From positions 1 to 54,168 of the forward strand of contig NZ_JSYZ01000034.1 in the NCBI RefSeq assembly GCF_001293465.1: a DNA stretch of 54,168 nucleotides, written 5' to 3'. The notes beneath the pieces are model-generated. The model worked only from the letters and a program-made list of their open reading frames with translations, was not told the origin of the DNA and did no database searches. The translations under genes were made by a program, and so were the position numbers. This DNA is from Pseudomonas asplenii. Lineage in GTDB: Bacteria; Pseudomonadota; Gammaproteobacteria; Pseudomonadales; Pseudomonadaceae. Positions within the stretch are counted from its first letter, which is position 1. Each line of letters opens with the position of its first letter. This document shows, one piece after another, positions 15,034 through 22,895 of this stretch.

Positions 15034-16823
15034 AAATTGTCCTCCCAGCCAGCACAGTAAACCCCCATTGATCCACCGCTTGACGTCTGAGTCCCCCAAT
15101 AGATGTTTCCGGACTCAAGTGCCATCAGCGTCCTCGACGCAGTCAGAGACGTGTTATATGAGCCAGATGCAATCCCGACCGGGGCCGTCGCGGAAGGAGT
15201 AGTTGAGTACGAGTTGTTTGGCACAACATACGCCCACGCCAGCTGCGACGCCGCCGACTGCGATATCACACCCACGTCAATTGCGCCTGCTGTCGGTGGC
15301 ACAAATGCAGCCACAGCGATTGCTGTCCATAGTGCGATAGGAGAGCTCGCATTCGCGATAACAGGGAGAGCAGTTACGTTTGTGCCAGATCCAACACGAT
15401 ATTGCGCACGCCGGCCAGACTGCAGGAAATTCAGCGGGTATCTGTTGGCGGTGCCGTCCGTGCGCACCCAGCCGACCCTGGCTTTGTGCGTCCAGCCTCC
15501 AGGAAGTGTCGGAGCTGTGGCGCTAAGCGAAAGCAATCCGGCAGCCCCATTGGTGCTGTTCCATACAACCCATACGCTGTACCAGGTGTTCGCGGCAACA
15601 GTCCCCGTGTCCAGGCCGCTGATTCCGCTGCTGGCAAGGCTCGGGTTAACCGCAACGTTTCGAACGGTTTGGTAAGTGTTTGAGGCGCTTTCAAGAACGA
15701 TCTCGTCAGCAGTGATCGAAACGACCGCGCTGGTTCCAGTGGCTGAAACTGCAAGGTTCTTGAATGCCCCCTGAATCCCGACGAGGTTGTTCACCTGCCC
15801 AGGAAGTGGATCAAGCACAACCCAACTGGTGCCGTTGTACTCCACGTCCGTGAGCAGTCCGCTGGAGATGATCGCCGATACCAAAGCACCAGTTGAGTCG
15901 TACTGAACCAGGTTCTTCGCGCCGAGGCCGTTCACGTTCAGCGTGTTCGAACCGGTCGTCCCGGCTGCGTTGAAGCTGGCACGGAAGCGCTGGCCGGCGG
16001 CGAGCGCAGTGATTGCTGGCGACGGGTTCAGCGTGAAGGCCGGCGCAGTGCCGGCGGTCGTGAAAGCGGTCAGGCTCTGGGACTGGATCTGGCCGGCGTT
16101 CGGTGCGTGCTGACTCCTTGTTGCTGAGGCAACCTGCAGCGCACCACCAGTATTTTCAATGAGAACCCAGGACCCAGTACCGATCGAGCTGTTCCACTGA
16201 ACCCAGACATCTCCATTGGGAGATATCTCGCCGCCCTGCAGGGAGGAATGCGCACCACCAACGATTGGCGCAGCAGTGATCCCGCTTGGGCTGAAAGTGC
16301 TGGCCCCCGTGTTGGCGTTCAAAGCCTTGAACTTGAGCGTCATGCCATCGCGAAGAGACACGACGGCCGGAGCAAAGGTCACTGCATAAGCATTGGCTGT
16401 CCCGATATCGACTCCGTAATCAGAGCCTTGAAAAGACAGTGCCGCCCAGCCAGCGCCACCTGTGTCCGGATTGGTGGTGTTGTTTTCGACTTGGCTCACC
16501 CAGTACCCATCGAACCCGGACCGAGCAAGAAGAGCACCCTTTGGGTAGCCTCCGATCGCCGAAGAGAACGTCGCATCATAGGGATACTGGCCGCCAGCGT
16601 TTCCCCAGCGAATCGCATTGGTGATCGCATTGAGGATGCCGTTGAAGTCCTGACCGGCCGGAGGAATGCCTCCGGACACAATGGGGGTCATCGTGAGCGG
16701 CGGAAACCCGGTGGTGTATGAGGCAAGGCCAGGCGTAGAGCTGGCGGTGACAGGGATTACGTTCTTCGTACCACTGTCTGCGAAAGGAACAGGCACGCGA
16801 GTTGGAAGTCCGCTAGTTTGCAT
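15030..16823 (-). CDS. tail fibre protein
   Basis: 597 aa from ATG 16823 (MQTSGLPTRVPVPFADSG). N-terminal attachment region with NVIPVTASSTPGLASYTTGF, FPPLTMTPIVSGGIPPAGQD and NGILNAITNAIRWGNAG, conserved in fibres of Pseudomonas myophages. The rest is Gly/Thr/Ser-rich repeats (ALNANTGASTF, TLNVNGLGAKNLV). The C-terminus (GNIYWGTQTSSGGSMG) would be the receptor end. It has no DGR-type variable repeat, which matters for the DGR of this prophage. Confidence 0.85.
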   Translation of the reverse strand: MQTSGLPTRVPVPFADSGTKNVIPVTASSTPGLASYTTGFPPLTMTPIVSGGIPPAGQDFNGILNAITNAIRWGNAGGQYPYDATFSSAIGGYPKGALLARSGFDGYWVSQVENNTTNPDTGGAGWAALSFQGSDYGVDIGTANAYAVTFAPAVVSLRDGMTLKFKALNANTGASTFSPSGITAAPIVGGAHSSLQGGEISPNGDVWVQWNSSIGTGSWVLIENTGGALQVASATRSQHAPNAGQIQSQSLTAFTTAGTAPAFTLNPSPAITALAAGQRFRASFNAAGTTGSNTLNVNGLGAKNLVQYDSTGALVSAIISSGLLTDVEYNGTSWVVLDPLPGQVNNLVGIQGAFKNLAVSATGTSAVVSITADEIVLESASNTYQTVRNVAVNPSLASSGISGLDTGTVAANTWYSVWVVWNSTNGAAGLLSLSATAPTLPGGWTHKARVGWVRTDGTANRYPLNFLQSGRRAQYRVGSGTNVTALPVIANASSPIALWTAIAVAAFVPPTAGAIDVGVISQSAASQLAWAYVVPNNSYSTTPSATAPVGIASGSYNTSLTASRTLMALESGNIYWGTQTSSGGSMGVYCAGWEDNL

Positions 16824-17490
16824 TTTGAATTCCCGATGTGGAAAAGAAGACGCCCTGGCCAAAAGGCTGTAGACCAGCCTCGGCGAAACCAAAGGTGGTG
16901 GCAGGATCTACCTGCATGACAGAAACAAGTACGCCTGCAGATCGCGGTATGGCGCCTGAGTTGAGCATGATTGCCAGTTCGACTGGAGACAGGGTGAACT
17001 CGAAGACGTAACGGACCTGCATACCACCGGTATCAACGACATAGCATCGCCCCTCATCCGCGAACAGATATCGGAGCAGTGCGTTGAGTGATGGAGACGT
17101 GCAGTCGGTGATGTTGGCGAGCGCCTTCACCATGATCAGCTTGCGATAGGCATCATCGAGCAGCGTAAATGTCGAGGTGGCCAGCGGGCCGTTGTACATC
17201 GGCGCCTGGCCGAATGGTTGGGGGCCGGTCGAGGCAGTAACGGTGGTGAATGCTTCGTCAAATCCAAGGTAAGCCGGCGTTGTAGCGATCTGGAGTTCAC
17301 GCTTAACGTTTACGATCCTCCCCCATATATCCAAGCCGACACCCTGGGCCTGACTGACGTCCCACACGGTTTTGTAGAAAGCGTCGATATCTGATGAAGG
17401 GTCAAGCCACTGATTGAAAAAGTCGATCAGGGCCATGATCGTTGGGCTGTTCGCAAACTGCGACAGCACCGTTTGCTTGTAGTTTTCCAT
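16813..17490 (-). CDS. baseplate protein, DUF2612 type
   Basis: 225 aa. The pattern FFNQWLDPSSDIDAFYKTVW, GVGLDIWGRIVNVKRELQI and YRKLIMVKALANITDCTSPS is that of the DUF2612 family found after baseplate J in contractile phages. It probably links the baseplate wedge to the fibre, whose start it overlaps. Confidence 0.85.
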   Translation of the reverse strand: MENYKQTVLSQFANSPTIMALIDFFNQWLDPSSDIDAFYKTVWDVSQAQGVGLDIWGRIVNVKRELQIATTPAYLGFDEAFTTVTASTGPQPFGQAPMYNGPLATSTFTLLDDAYRKLIMVKALANITDCTSPSLNALLRYLFADEGRCYVVDTGGMQVRYVFEFTLSPVELAIMLNSGAIPRSAGVLVSVMQVDPATTFGFAEAGLQPFGQGVFFSTSGIQNAN

Positions 17491-17492
17491 GG

Positions 17493-18710
17493 CTACACCA
17501 GCGTCACAGTGATGTTTGAGGCATCAATCGTTGGCCGCTGGTCGATGCCCATGGTCACTGCCGTTCCAGTTCCTGGTGAGGTCAGCCCGAGTAGGATCGA
17601 GAGGATCTGCACGTTTGAGTTCGTGGCTGACACTCCGGCATAGAAGCGCCCCGCATAGATCGCCGATGCAATTCTGGCTCTGGCCCCGCCATCGGCACCG
17701 TTGAACGCATCAACAATGGCGTCCTTGACCAAAGTGATTATGTTCGCCGGGAGCGAAGGGCTGTTCACGAGCTGCACAGAGAAGAAAACCGGAGTCGGCG
17801 TGGGAGTTACCCATTTCACGGTGTACGTTGGACGAGGCGGCGAATATTTCATGTCCTGAACGGTCGCAGTCGTCGTGCCGTTGTAGTCACATCCGTTTGA
17901 CTTCTTGCCCCAGATCGCCGCAGCGATATCGTCGGCGGCACCACCGGTGACAGCGATATAGACCGAGTGAGGGATGACCGGATAGCTGGTTGCGCCGGTA
18001 TTGACTGTGGCTCCGGTGGGGTTGTCGATGACGTATGCGTCGATTACCCCAGATACCGCAAGGACTCGAGCATAGATCGACTGCACCGAGTTGACGGCAT
18101 TAGCAGCAACCGACATCTTCCGGCGGTACTCGAAGTCTGCCCTGCTCTCCTCAAGCGCCCCCTCTACACCAGCTTGGGTGTTGCTGATGGTGTCCCACCC
18201 GACCACCTGCTGGTAGATCCGAGTTAGCGAGCCTATGGGACAGGCTATTGGGCCAACTATCTGGCACTGGAAGTCGATCATTACGGCGCCAGTGGCAGAG
18301 ATAGTGCCGTCAGCCACGGATGCATAAATGCGCCCGTTCACGTCTTGGGCCAGTGACCCTGCTGGGATCACAGTGCCAATCAACCCTGTGCAGGTGGCGC
18401 TGACAACGGTGCCGGTTGCTGGGTTGCGGTCGATGAAGTAAATCCTGGCGATCGCGTCCTGCCAGCGGCCTTCCGCCTTGTCGGGGTCGACCAGGTTGAT
18501 GACCTGAGCCACCTGGTCATTGCAGTTGCCAATGATGGCGGTCAGGCTTTGTGACAACTGCCCCTGCGGCGTCGTAAGGCCTGGGTTTACGCCACCGCCG
18601 AATGCGGTGTTGATGTCTGCCTGCACGCCGGCCAGGACCGCAGATTCATCCGGGATAGTCACCCCAGTCGCGTCAATGGTCAGCGAAGGAACGCTGGTTG
18701 CGATCGTCAT
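17493..18710 (-). CDS. baseplate J-like protein
   Basis: 405 aa. SLTIDATGVTIPDESAVLAG and DINTAFGGGVNPGLTTPQGQ at the start, and GSLTRIYQQVVGWDTISN with EGALEESRADFEYRRKMS in the middle, are typical of baseplate J (Mu gp47 type). It forms the wedge of the contractile tail baseplate. It overlaps the wedge gene upstream by 4 bases. Confidence 0.9.
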   Translation of the reverse strand: MTIATSVPSLTIDATGVTIPDESAVLAGVQADINTAFGGGVNPGLTTPQGQLSQSLTAIIGNCNDQVAQVINLVDPDKAEGRWQDAIARIYFIDRNPATGTVVSATCTGLIGTVIPAGSLAQDVNGRIYASVADGTISATGAVMIDFQCQIVGPIACPIGSLTRIYQQVVGWDTISNTQAGVEGALEESRADFEYRRKMSVAANAVNSVQSIYARVLAVSGVIDAYVIDNPTGATVNTGATSYPVIPHSVYIAVTGGAADDIAAAIWGKKSNGCDYNGTTTATVQDMKYSPPRPTYTVKWVTPTPTPVFFSVQLVNSPSLPANIITLVKDAIVDAFNGADGGARARIASAIYAGRFYAGVSATNSNVQILSILLGLTSPGTGTAVTMGIDQRPTIDASNITVTLV

Positions 18711-19063
18711 TGAAAGGTAACTCCAGACTCGACCCCGGCGGTGTCGATGATTTTCATTTGGGCCGTCATGGCACGACCCTCAAAACTCACAAACACCACC
18801 TCGACGTTCGCCACGTTCGGCACAGTCATGGCGGCGTCGATCATCTTCTGGCGAAGGAACGAGGGTGACGGTGTCTGGCCCAGCACGTTCTCGAAGTACG
18901 GCAGCCCCAGGGACGTGTCGTACCAGCACTCAGCCAGGAACGTCCTGACGGCTGTCGACACGTCCTGGGCAATCGCATAGGGCTCATCGGCCAAGGCGAT
19001 GTTCCCAGAGGCATCAAGGATCAAGTCCCAGGCCGTCTGGTCCAGTAGGAGGGTCTTTGGCAT
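18707..19063 (-). CDS. baseplate wedge protein, gp25/gp46-like
   Basis: 118 aa. The layout LDASGNIALADEPYAIAQDV, AVRTFLAECWYDTSLGLPYF and a C-terminal beta part matches the small wedge protein (gp25 or Mu gp46 type) that usually precedes baseplate J. It is the first tail gene after the inserted antirepressor module and is separated from it by a terminator. Confidence 0.82.
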   Translation of the reverse strand: MPKTLLLDQTAWDLILDASGNIALADEPYAIAQDVSTAVRTFLAECWYDTSLGLPYFENVLGQTPSPSFLRQKMIDAAMTVPNVANVEVVFVSFEGRAMTAQMKIIDTAGVESGVTFQ

Positions 19064-19085
19064 GGGTCGGCCTTTTTCTGGGCAT

Positions 19086-19111
19086 AAAAAACCCCGCCGG
19101 AGCGGGGTTTC
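19086..19111 (-). terminator. terminator ending the antirepressor operon
   Basis: On the minus strand ACCCCGC-TCCG-GCGGGGT is followed by six T. It lies just upstream of the baseplate wedge gene and would stop transcripts of the antirepressor operon before the tail genes unless late antitermination is active. Confidence 0.85.
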
Positions 19112-19164
19112 TTGGTTTAAAAAATTATCAGTCGGATTTCACAACATAGAGAGGATCCAACACT

Positions 19165-19445
19165 GCAATGCCCCCTCAATAGAAGGAGCATTACGCTGTT
19201 TTCAGCCCACACCGCACCTAGCCAAGCCGTACTCCGCCTAGCCCTGCCCGAGCATGCCCAGCCGGGTGGTGCTATGCACCGCAATGCCGACTGTTACCAA
19301 TCGGCATTACGCTGTTTTCAGCCCATGCCAAGCCTCGCCACACCTAACCAAATCAAGCCGTACCCAACCATTCCCAACCTAGCCGAGCCTGGCAGTGCTT
19401 CCGCACCGAGATGCCCTTTCCAGCGAAAGGGCATGACGCTGCTTT
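19165..19445 (-). repeat. hairpin and period-5 repeat array in 3' region of ant operon
   Basis: Three hairpin blocks lie at about 19165-19203, 19279-19319 and 19407-19441. Each has an ATGCC-type stem and is joined to ACGCTGTTTTC (exact at 19193-19203 and 19309-19319; ATGACGCTGCTTT at 19434). Between the blocks run two tracts of degenerate pentamers, (A/G)CCNN on the plus strand, such as GCCAA GCCTC GCCAC ACCTA ACCAA. The 11-mer also occurs at the start of the antirepressor gene at 21438. No protein is encoded here. Confidence 0.8.
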
Positions 19446-19902
19446 AGCTAAGCTCCTTCTTGGTCATATTGCTCAGTGCAGCAATCTTCGCCACCGCGTC
19501 CAGGTTCTCGCGACGCTGATCAGAGGTCAGTTCTGCTATTCGCAGATTCCTGAGTTGGTCGCCACCATCACGGAAAGCCTTCCGGATTTTTCGGCCCATT
19601 TCACCAACTGCCACGCCTGTCTGTTCATGGGGAGGCACCCAGCGATAACCTTTGCCCCGAACGGACTGCAGACATACCTGATGCAGCTTGAGTAGATCAG
19701 ACTTGAATGCCTCGACGTTGGCCAGCCACTCGAACTGCCGCTCGCGGAATTCTTCTACGGTGAGCGATTTCGAGTCTGCAATAGAGGGCATTCCGAAGCG
19801 CGCTTCCAACCACTGATGATCTACCAAGTCTCCATACTTGAACTGCCTGAGGAAGTCCTCAACGGCTTGCTTGTAGCCCGGGTACTTGGTTACTTCAGAC
19901 AT
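19444..19902 (-). CDS. hypothetical protein of the antirepressor operon
   Basis: 152 aa, last gene of the module. Helical N-terminus (YPGYKQAVEDFLRQFKYGDL and HQWLEARFGMPS), then LKLHQVCLQSVRGKGYRWVP, which resembles a winged-helix wing and suggests DNA binding. No known function. It overlaps the preceding gene by 8 bases, so it is co-expressed with the antirepressor. Confidence 0.65.
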   Translation of the reverse strand: MSEVTKYPGYKQAVEDFLRQFKYGDLVDHQWLEARFGMPSIADSKSLTVEEFRERQFEWLANVEAFKSDLLKLHQVCLQSVRGKGYRWVPPHEQTGVAVGEMGRKIRKAFRDGGDQLRNLRIAELTSDQRRENLDAVAKIAALSNMTKKELS

Positions 19903-20470
19903 AGGCCACCTCGAAGCGACCGAAACGAGGACGGTACTCGCATACGCCGATCAGCTTGCCAGCATCTTCAATGGCCTTTCTCGCCTCTTCCACGTCCATA
20001 ACGTCTGTGTTGATGGCTACCACCAACTCTGTCGCCCACTCGAGAAAGATCGGTCGATAGCGCATGATTTTCGCCTGCCCCACTTTGACGCCGCGACAGT
20101 CCACAAATCTCGGGTCTTCCCACAGATCCTCGGGAGTTTCCGGGCCTGAGAACAATAGCGGCGCACGGTCAGTCATTACTACGGCGCCGCGCTTCCAATG
20201 CGTACCCATCTTTTGAAGCTTGGCACCAGCCAGAAAGGTGGCATCGAAGTTGACGCCCGGAACGAAGAAGCCACACGACTCTTCGAAGTAAGCGCCTGCA
20301 ATGAACTCAGAGCGAGCGATTGCCAGATGATCGTCGTCCGTTTTTTTGCGCTTCGAGGTCAGCTCCTTGTGCGCCTTAGTCGCCGGATTCAGAGGGTTGG
20401 CAAACTTATCGCTATGCATCATTAATGGCGATGCCCCGCTGATCTTTAGCGTCAAAATCTCCATGCTCAT
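19895..20470 (-). CDS. hypothetical protein of the antirepressor operon
   Basis: 191 aa from ATG 20470, overlapping the antirepressor stop (ATGA). Starts MSMEILTLKISGASPLMMHS, then NPLNPATKAHKELTSKRKKT. Related proteins, as I recall, occur beside antirepressor genes in other prophages, without known function. There is no signal peptide or membrane helix. Confidence 0.65.
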   Translation of the reverse strand: MSMEILTLKISGASPLMMHSDKFANPLNPATKAHKELTSKRKKTDDDHLAIARSEFIAGAYFEESCGFFVPGVNFDATFLAGAKLQKMGTHWKRGAVVMTDRAPLLFSGPETPEDLWEDPRFVDCRGVKVGQAKIMRYRPIFLEWATELVVAINTDVMDVEEARKAIEDAGKLIGVCEYRPRFGRFEVAYV

Positions 20471-21438
20471 GCGGCACCCTCTTGTACGCCTACGGCAAAT
20501 CGAATGCCCTTCCCTTCGCTGTTCTCGATCAGCTTCCGCAGGGTGTCGATGATGCAGCGGGCGTCCTTCAGGTGGAACTTCAGGGCGCTTACCTCGAAGC
20601 GGCATGCCTCAAGGTCGTGCCCCTGCTTCTCAAGCTCAGCGATTGCCTGGAACGTGGGTGACATCGACTCCGGACCGTAAAGCATGTCATATGCCAGCAT
20701 CATGTTCCCGCGACCCTGGAAGTCGGTCATGCGGTTCTTGGTGTGAGGCTTTTCTTCCTCCAGCCAGCGCCTGGCAGGCCATTTGACCTTGCTGGTGGAC
20801 TCTTCTTCCTTGCCAATCCATTCGCCTTCCAAAGCGTAGGCAGCGATGAAGTTGCGAGCGCTGTCGAGTTGGTCGGCAGGAATATCCTGCGCAGATACCA
20901 CGCTGAAGGCTTTGTGGACCTGTGACCAGACGTGCATCTTTGCGCGCTGACGAGTCTTCGCTGGAAGCTGGCGAACTTTGCCGTCGAGCAGCGCACCGAG
21001 GCAGTGAAAACCGTCGGTTCCTATTGTCTGGCCGATCAACGTCATGCTCTGACCTTGAGGCCGGTGGTTCACTGCATGGCCTTCATTCCAGTAAGCCCAT
21101 AGCACGTCATCGCATTCGTTCTGGAATGCCAGGACGTCATCACGAAGGTCTTTGCGGACCTTACTGGCATGAATGGACATCAACCACCCAGGAAGCTTTT
21201 TCAAGGGAAGGCAGGCCATTTCCCGATTTTTCCCGTCCTCCGCAACTATCACCATTATGGTGATAGTTGAAGCAAACCGGCCCTCCACCAACTTGCGGTG
21301 CTGAGTCTGCCAAGCGAGGCCCATACCCTCTACTATAGGTTTCATGGGCACGAACGGCTCACCATCCTGATCAACCAGCAGTAGCTTTGCCTGGCGGAAC
21401 GGGATGACATTCGACACTGCTGTGCTATGATTCGTCAT
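20467..21438 (-). CDS. ant: phage antirepressor, P22_AR_N domain
   Basis: 323 aa read from ATG 21438 (MTNHSTAVSNVIPFRQAKLL) with AGGA in the leader; a longer frame from 21531 runs through a terminator hairpin and is rejected. Residues 15-115 carry the P22 antirepressor N-terminal domain: VDQDGEPFVPMKPIVEGMGL, CLPLKKLPGWLMSI and FQNECDDVLWAYWNEG. The C-terminal half differs from P22 Ant and ends in a helical region. In P22, Ant inactivates the main repressor. Its gene follows an arc-like gene as in P22, and the start region is covered by a predicted antisense RNA. Confidence 0.88.
   Translation of the reverse strand: MTNHSTAVSNVIPFRQAKLLLVDQDGEPFVPMKPIVEGMGLAWQTQHRKLVEGRFASTITIMVIVAEDGKNREMACLPLKKLPGWLMSIHASKVRKDLRDDVLAFQNECDDVLWAYWNEGHAVNHRPQGQSMTLIGQTIGTDGFHCLGALLDGKVRQLPAKTRQRAKMHVWSQVHKAFSVVSAQDIPADQLDSARNFIAAYALEGEWIGKEEESTSKVKWPARRWLEEEKPHTKNRMTDFQGRGNMMLAYDMLYGPESMSPTFQAIAELEKQGHDLEACRFEVSALKFHLKDARCIIDTLRKLIENSEGKGIRFAVGVQEGAA
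21404..21431 (+). promoter_or_regulatory. promoter of predicted Sar-like antisense RNA
   Basis: ATGACA (21404-21409), a 16-bp spacer and TATGAT (21426-21431), one mismatch from consensus in each hexamer. It points into the ant ribosome-binding region on the opposite strand, with a terminator 48 bp beyond the -10. Confidence 0.5.
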
Positions 21439-21510
21439 GACGCTGTTTTCCTGATCGTTGACTGCGTTGGATTCAAGGGCCCTGGTCGTTGGCGCGACCG
21501 GGGCTTTTTT
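21437..21510 (+). ncRNA. predicted Sar-like antisense RNA against ant
   Basis: A transcript starting near 21437 and ending at the terminator U-run (21510) would be about 70-75 nt and complementary to the ant start codon, ribosome-binding site and the arc-ant spacer. P22 sar RNA has just this place and size (about 68-69 nt). Evidence is a promoter, a terminator and position; expression is not shown. Confidence 0.5.
21479..21510 (+). terminator. rho-independent terminator of antisense RNA
   Basis: Stem GCCCTGGTCG / CGACCGGGGC (one T-G pair) with loop TTGGCG and six T. It reads on the plus strand between the arc-like and ant genes, where no plus-strand gene exists, so it must serve a short antisense transcript. 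Confidence 0.8.
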
Positions 21511-21676
21511 ATGCCCGCTGCTTTTGTTCATCCTGCATCTCCTGCTCCATCGTTCGCCTCAACAAGCGAGTAATCTCGCCGCTTGCGGTCCTGTCATTCA
21601 CCGTAGAAGTCCTATCCAGCCATGCCTTGATGCTCTCTGGCAGGCTAATCAGAACCTTGACCTTTTTTTCCTTCAT
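21509..21676 (-). CDS. Arc-like ribbon-helix-helix repressor
   Basis: 55 aa from ATG 21676. KKVKVLISLPESIKAWLDRT then ASGEITRLLRRTMEQEM is a ribbon-helix-helix fold of Arc/MetJ type, close in length to P22 Arc (53 aa). It is the first gene of the leftward ant operon and should repress it. Its stop lies within the terminator hairpin of the predicted antisense RNA. Confidence 0.85.
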   Translation of the reverse strand: MKEKKVKVLISLPESIKAWLDRTSTVNDRTASGEITRLLRRTMEQEMQDEQKQRA

Positions 21677-21704
21677 TGCGAAACCTCCACTTCGATATCC
21701 TTCC

Positions 21705-21761
21705 ATATCTTTTTAGCTCTTACCAAATCTCTTGTCAACCAAATCTCTTGATATCTTTTTA
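21705..21761 (-). promoter_or_regulatory. Pant promoter with paired direct-repeat operators
   Basis: On the minus strand TTGACA (21738-21733), 17 bp, TAAAAA (21715-21710). Two exact direct-repeat pairs overlap it on the plus strand: ACCAAATCTCTTG at 21722 and 21738 (16-bp step) and ATATCTTTTTA at 21705 and 21751. These are the likely binding sites for the Arc-like and XRE proteins encoded on either side. Confidence 0.7.
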
Positions 21762-21804
21762 TATCTGATATGATTTTCCATCATGCCCACAATACGGAGG
21801 CCCG

Positions 21805-22221
21805 ATGGTCGACAAGAAAGCATTCTCTGAACGCCTGCTCTGGGCCCGGTCGAAGGCCGGTATGTCCCAGAAGGAACTGGCGGAGAAAAGCGGCATCAGC
21901 GTTCCTCAAATAAATCGCTACGAAAGCGGAAAGGCCTCTCCTCGCCTTCGGAGCGCCATACGCTTGGGGCACGTCTTGGGCGTAGATGCCTATGACTTAG
22001 CGCCTGAGCTCAAAAATAAGACGAAGGAGATAAGTATTTCCTTCACCGAAGAACAGTCTGAAAGACTACAAGAAATCGCTGAGAGCACTGGGCACTCAGT
22101 TGAGGAGTTGATCCTCCTCAGCATTGATTTCGCAAAAAAGAAGCTGGCTGAAGGCGATGAAAAATTCAAAGCTGACTTCGCCGCCCGTATCGCAGCCGCC
22201 AAGCAGAAGGACGAAAGTTAA
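21805..22221 (+). CDS. XRE-family repressor, Mnt position
   Basis: 138 aa. N-terminal helix-turn-helix about 10-62 (ARSKAGMSQKELAEKSGISV then PQINRYESGKASPRLRSAIR). A C-terminal block (ISISFTEEQSERLQEIAEST, then HSVEELILLSIDFAKKKL) resembles a ribbon-helix-helix or oligomerisation segment. It is divergent from the arc-like/ant operon, as mnt is in P22 immI, though Mnt itself is ribbon-helix-helix. It is the only plus-strand gene between 13 and 45 kb, implying expression in the lysogen. Confidence 0.82.
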   Translation: MVDKKAFSERLLWARSKAGMSQKELAEKSGISVPQINRYESGKASPRLRSAIRLGHVLGVDAYDLAPELKNKTKEISISFTEEQSERLQEIAESTGHSVEELILLSIDFAKKKLAEGDEKFKADFAARIAAAKQKDES

Positions 22222-22895
22222 GAGCTTGGTACGCCAGTAGACCCAGAACCAGGCGTTACACCCGTGTGAGTGTGCGTCTTCAGCTTGATGCCACCACCGA
22301 TCACGTCGACTGCAGCGGTCAGGGTGTCAGCCACATTCACCGTGCTGGTGGTGGTGACCGGACCGTCCAGCTCAATGGCCGGCGCCTGGATCGTCACCTT
22401 CGTTGGGGACACAAGGTTGATGCCGCCGTCGGTGAACTGGACGTACTGGGTCGGCGTTCCGTTGAGCACTCCGCCAATGTACAGAGCGTCGGCCATGTCG
22501 TGCTTGCGGGACGAGCCTGGCGCTCCAGCGGCCTTACTTGCCTTGATGACGGAAAGATCGCGATCAGCGATTGCGGCAATACCAATATCACCTACCTTGG
22601 GATCCATGATCACGGCGTCAGTGCCGCCTTGAACGCGGACGTACGGGACTCTGAACACCGTTCCAGCGTCAATCACGTTGCCGGCGCCGTCCATGCGCTG
22701 AACCAGCACCTTCACATCAACCAGGCCGACCGGAGACACGCCACCATCGTTCGTGCAGGAAAGCACTTGCACCAGGGTGTTGGTTCGCACAGAAGATAAA
22801 GCCTGAGCTATGACGAACGATATATCTGAAAAAGGATCACCTCCCGAGAAAAGATTAACGACTCCAGATGCTGAGTAGTTATTACTTTGCGACAT
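22218..22895 (-). CDS. baseplate spike, gpV-like
   Basis: 225 aa from ATG 22895; the longer frame overlaps the hub gene. It has an OB-like N-terminal part (VDVKVLVQRMDGAGNVI, then MDPKVGDIGIAAIADRD) and a C-terminal beta-rich needle ending KLKTHTHTGVTPGSGSTGVP, the His-X-His type tip that binds iron in Mu/P2 spikes. It forms the membrane-piercing tip of the contractile tail. Confidence 0.85.
   Translation of the reverse strand: MSQSNNYSASGVVNLFSGGDPFSDISFVIAQALSSVRTNTLVQVLSCTNDGGVSPVGLVDVKVLVQRMDGAGNVIDAGTVFRVPYVRVQGGTDAVIMDPKVGDIGIAAIADRDLSVIKASKAAGAPGSSRKHDMADALYIGGVLNGTPTQYVQFTDGGINLVSPTKVTIQAPAIELDGPVTTTSTVNVADTLTAAVDVIGGGIKLKTHTHTGVTPGSGSTGVPSS

Noticed and set aside
13958..16823. DGR target in the tail fibre genes
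   Set aside because: No match to the template repeat or to its A-poor 3' block in these genes.
19165..19445. CRISPR array
   Set aside because: The repeat units are hairpins and degenerate pentamers with unequal spacing, not identical repeats with unique spacers, and no cas gene is present.
21439..21531. Longer antirepressor frame from 21531
   Set aside because: Would translate through the terminator hairpin and overlap arc; the P22_AR_N domain and ribosome site fit 21438.
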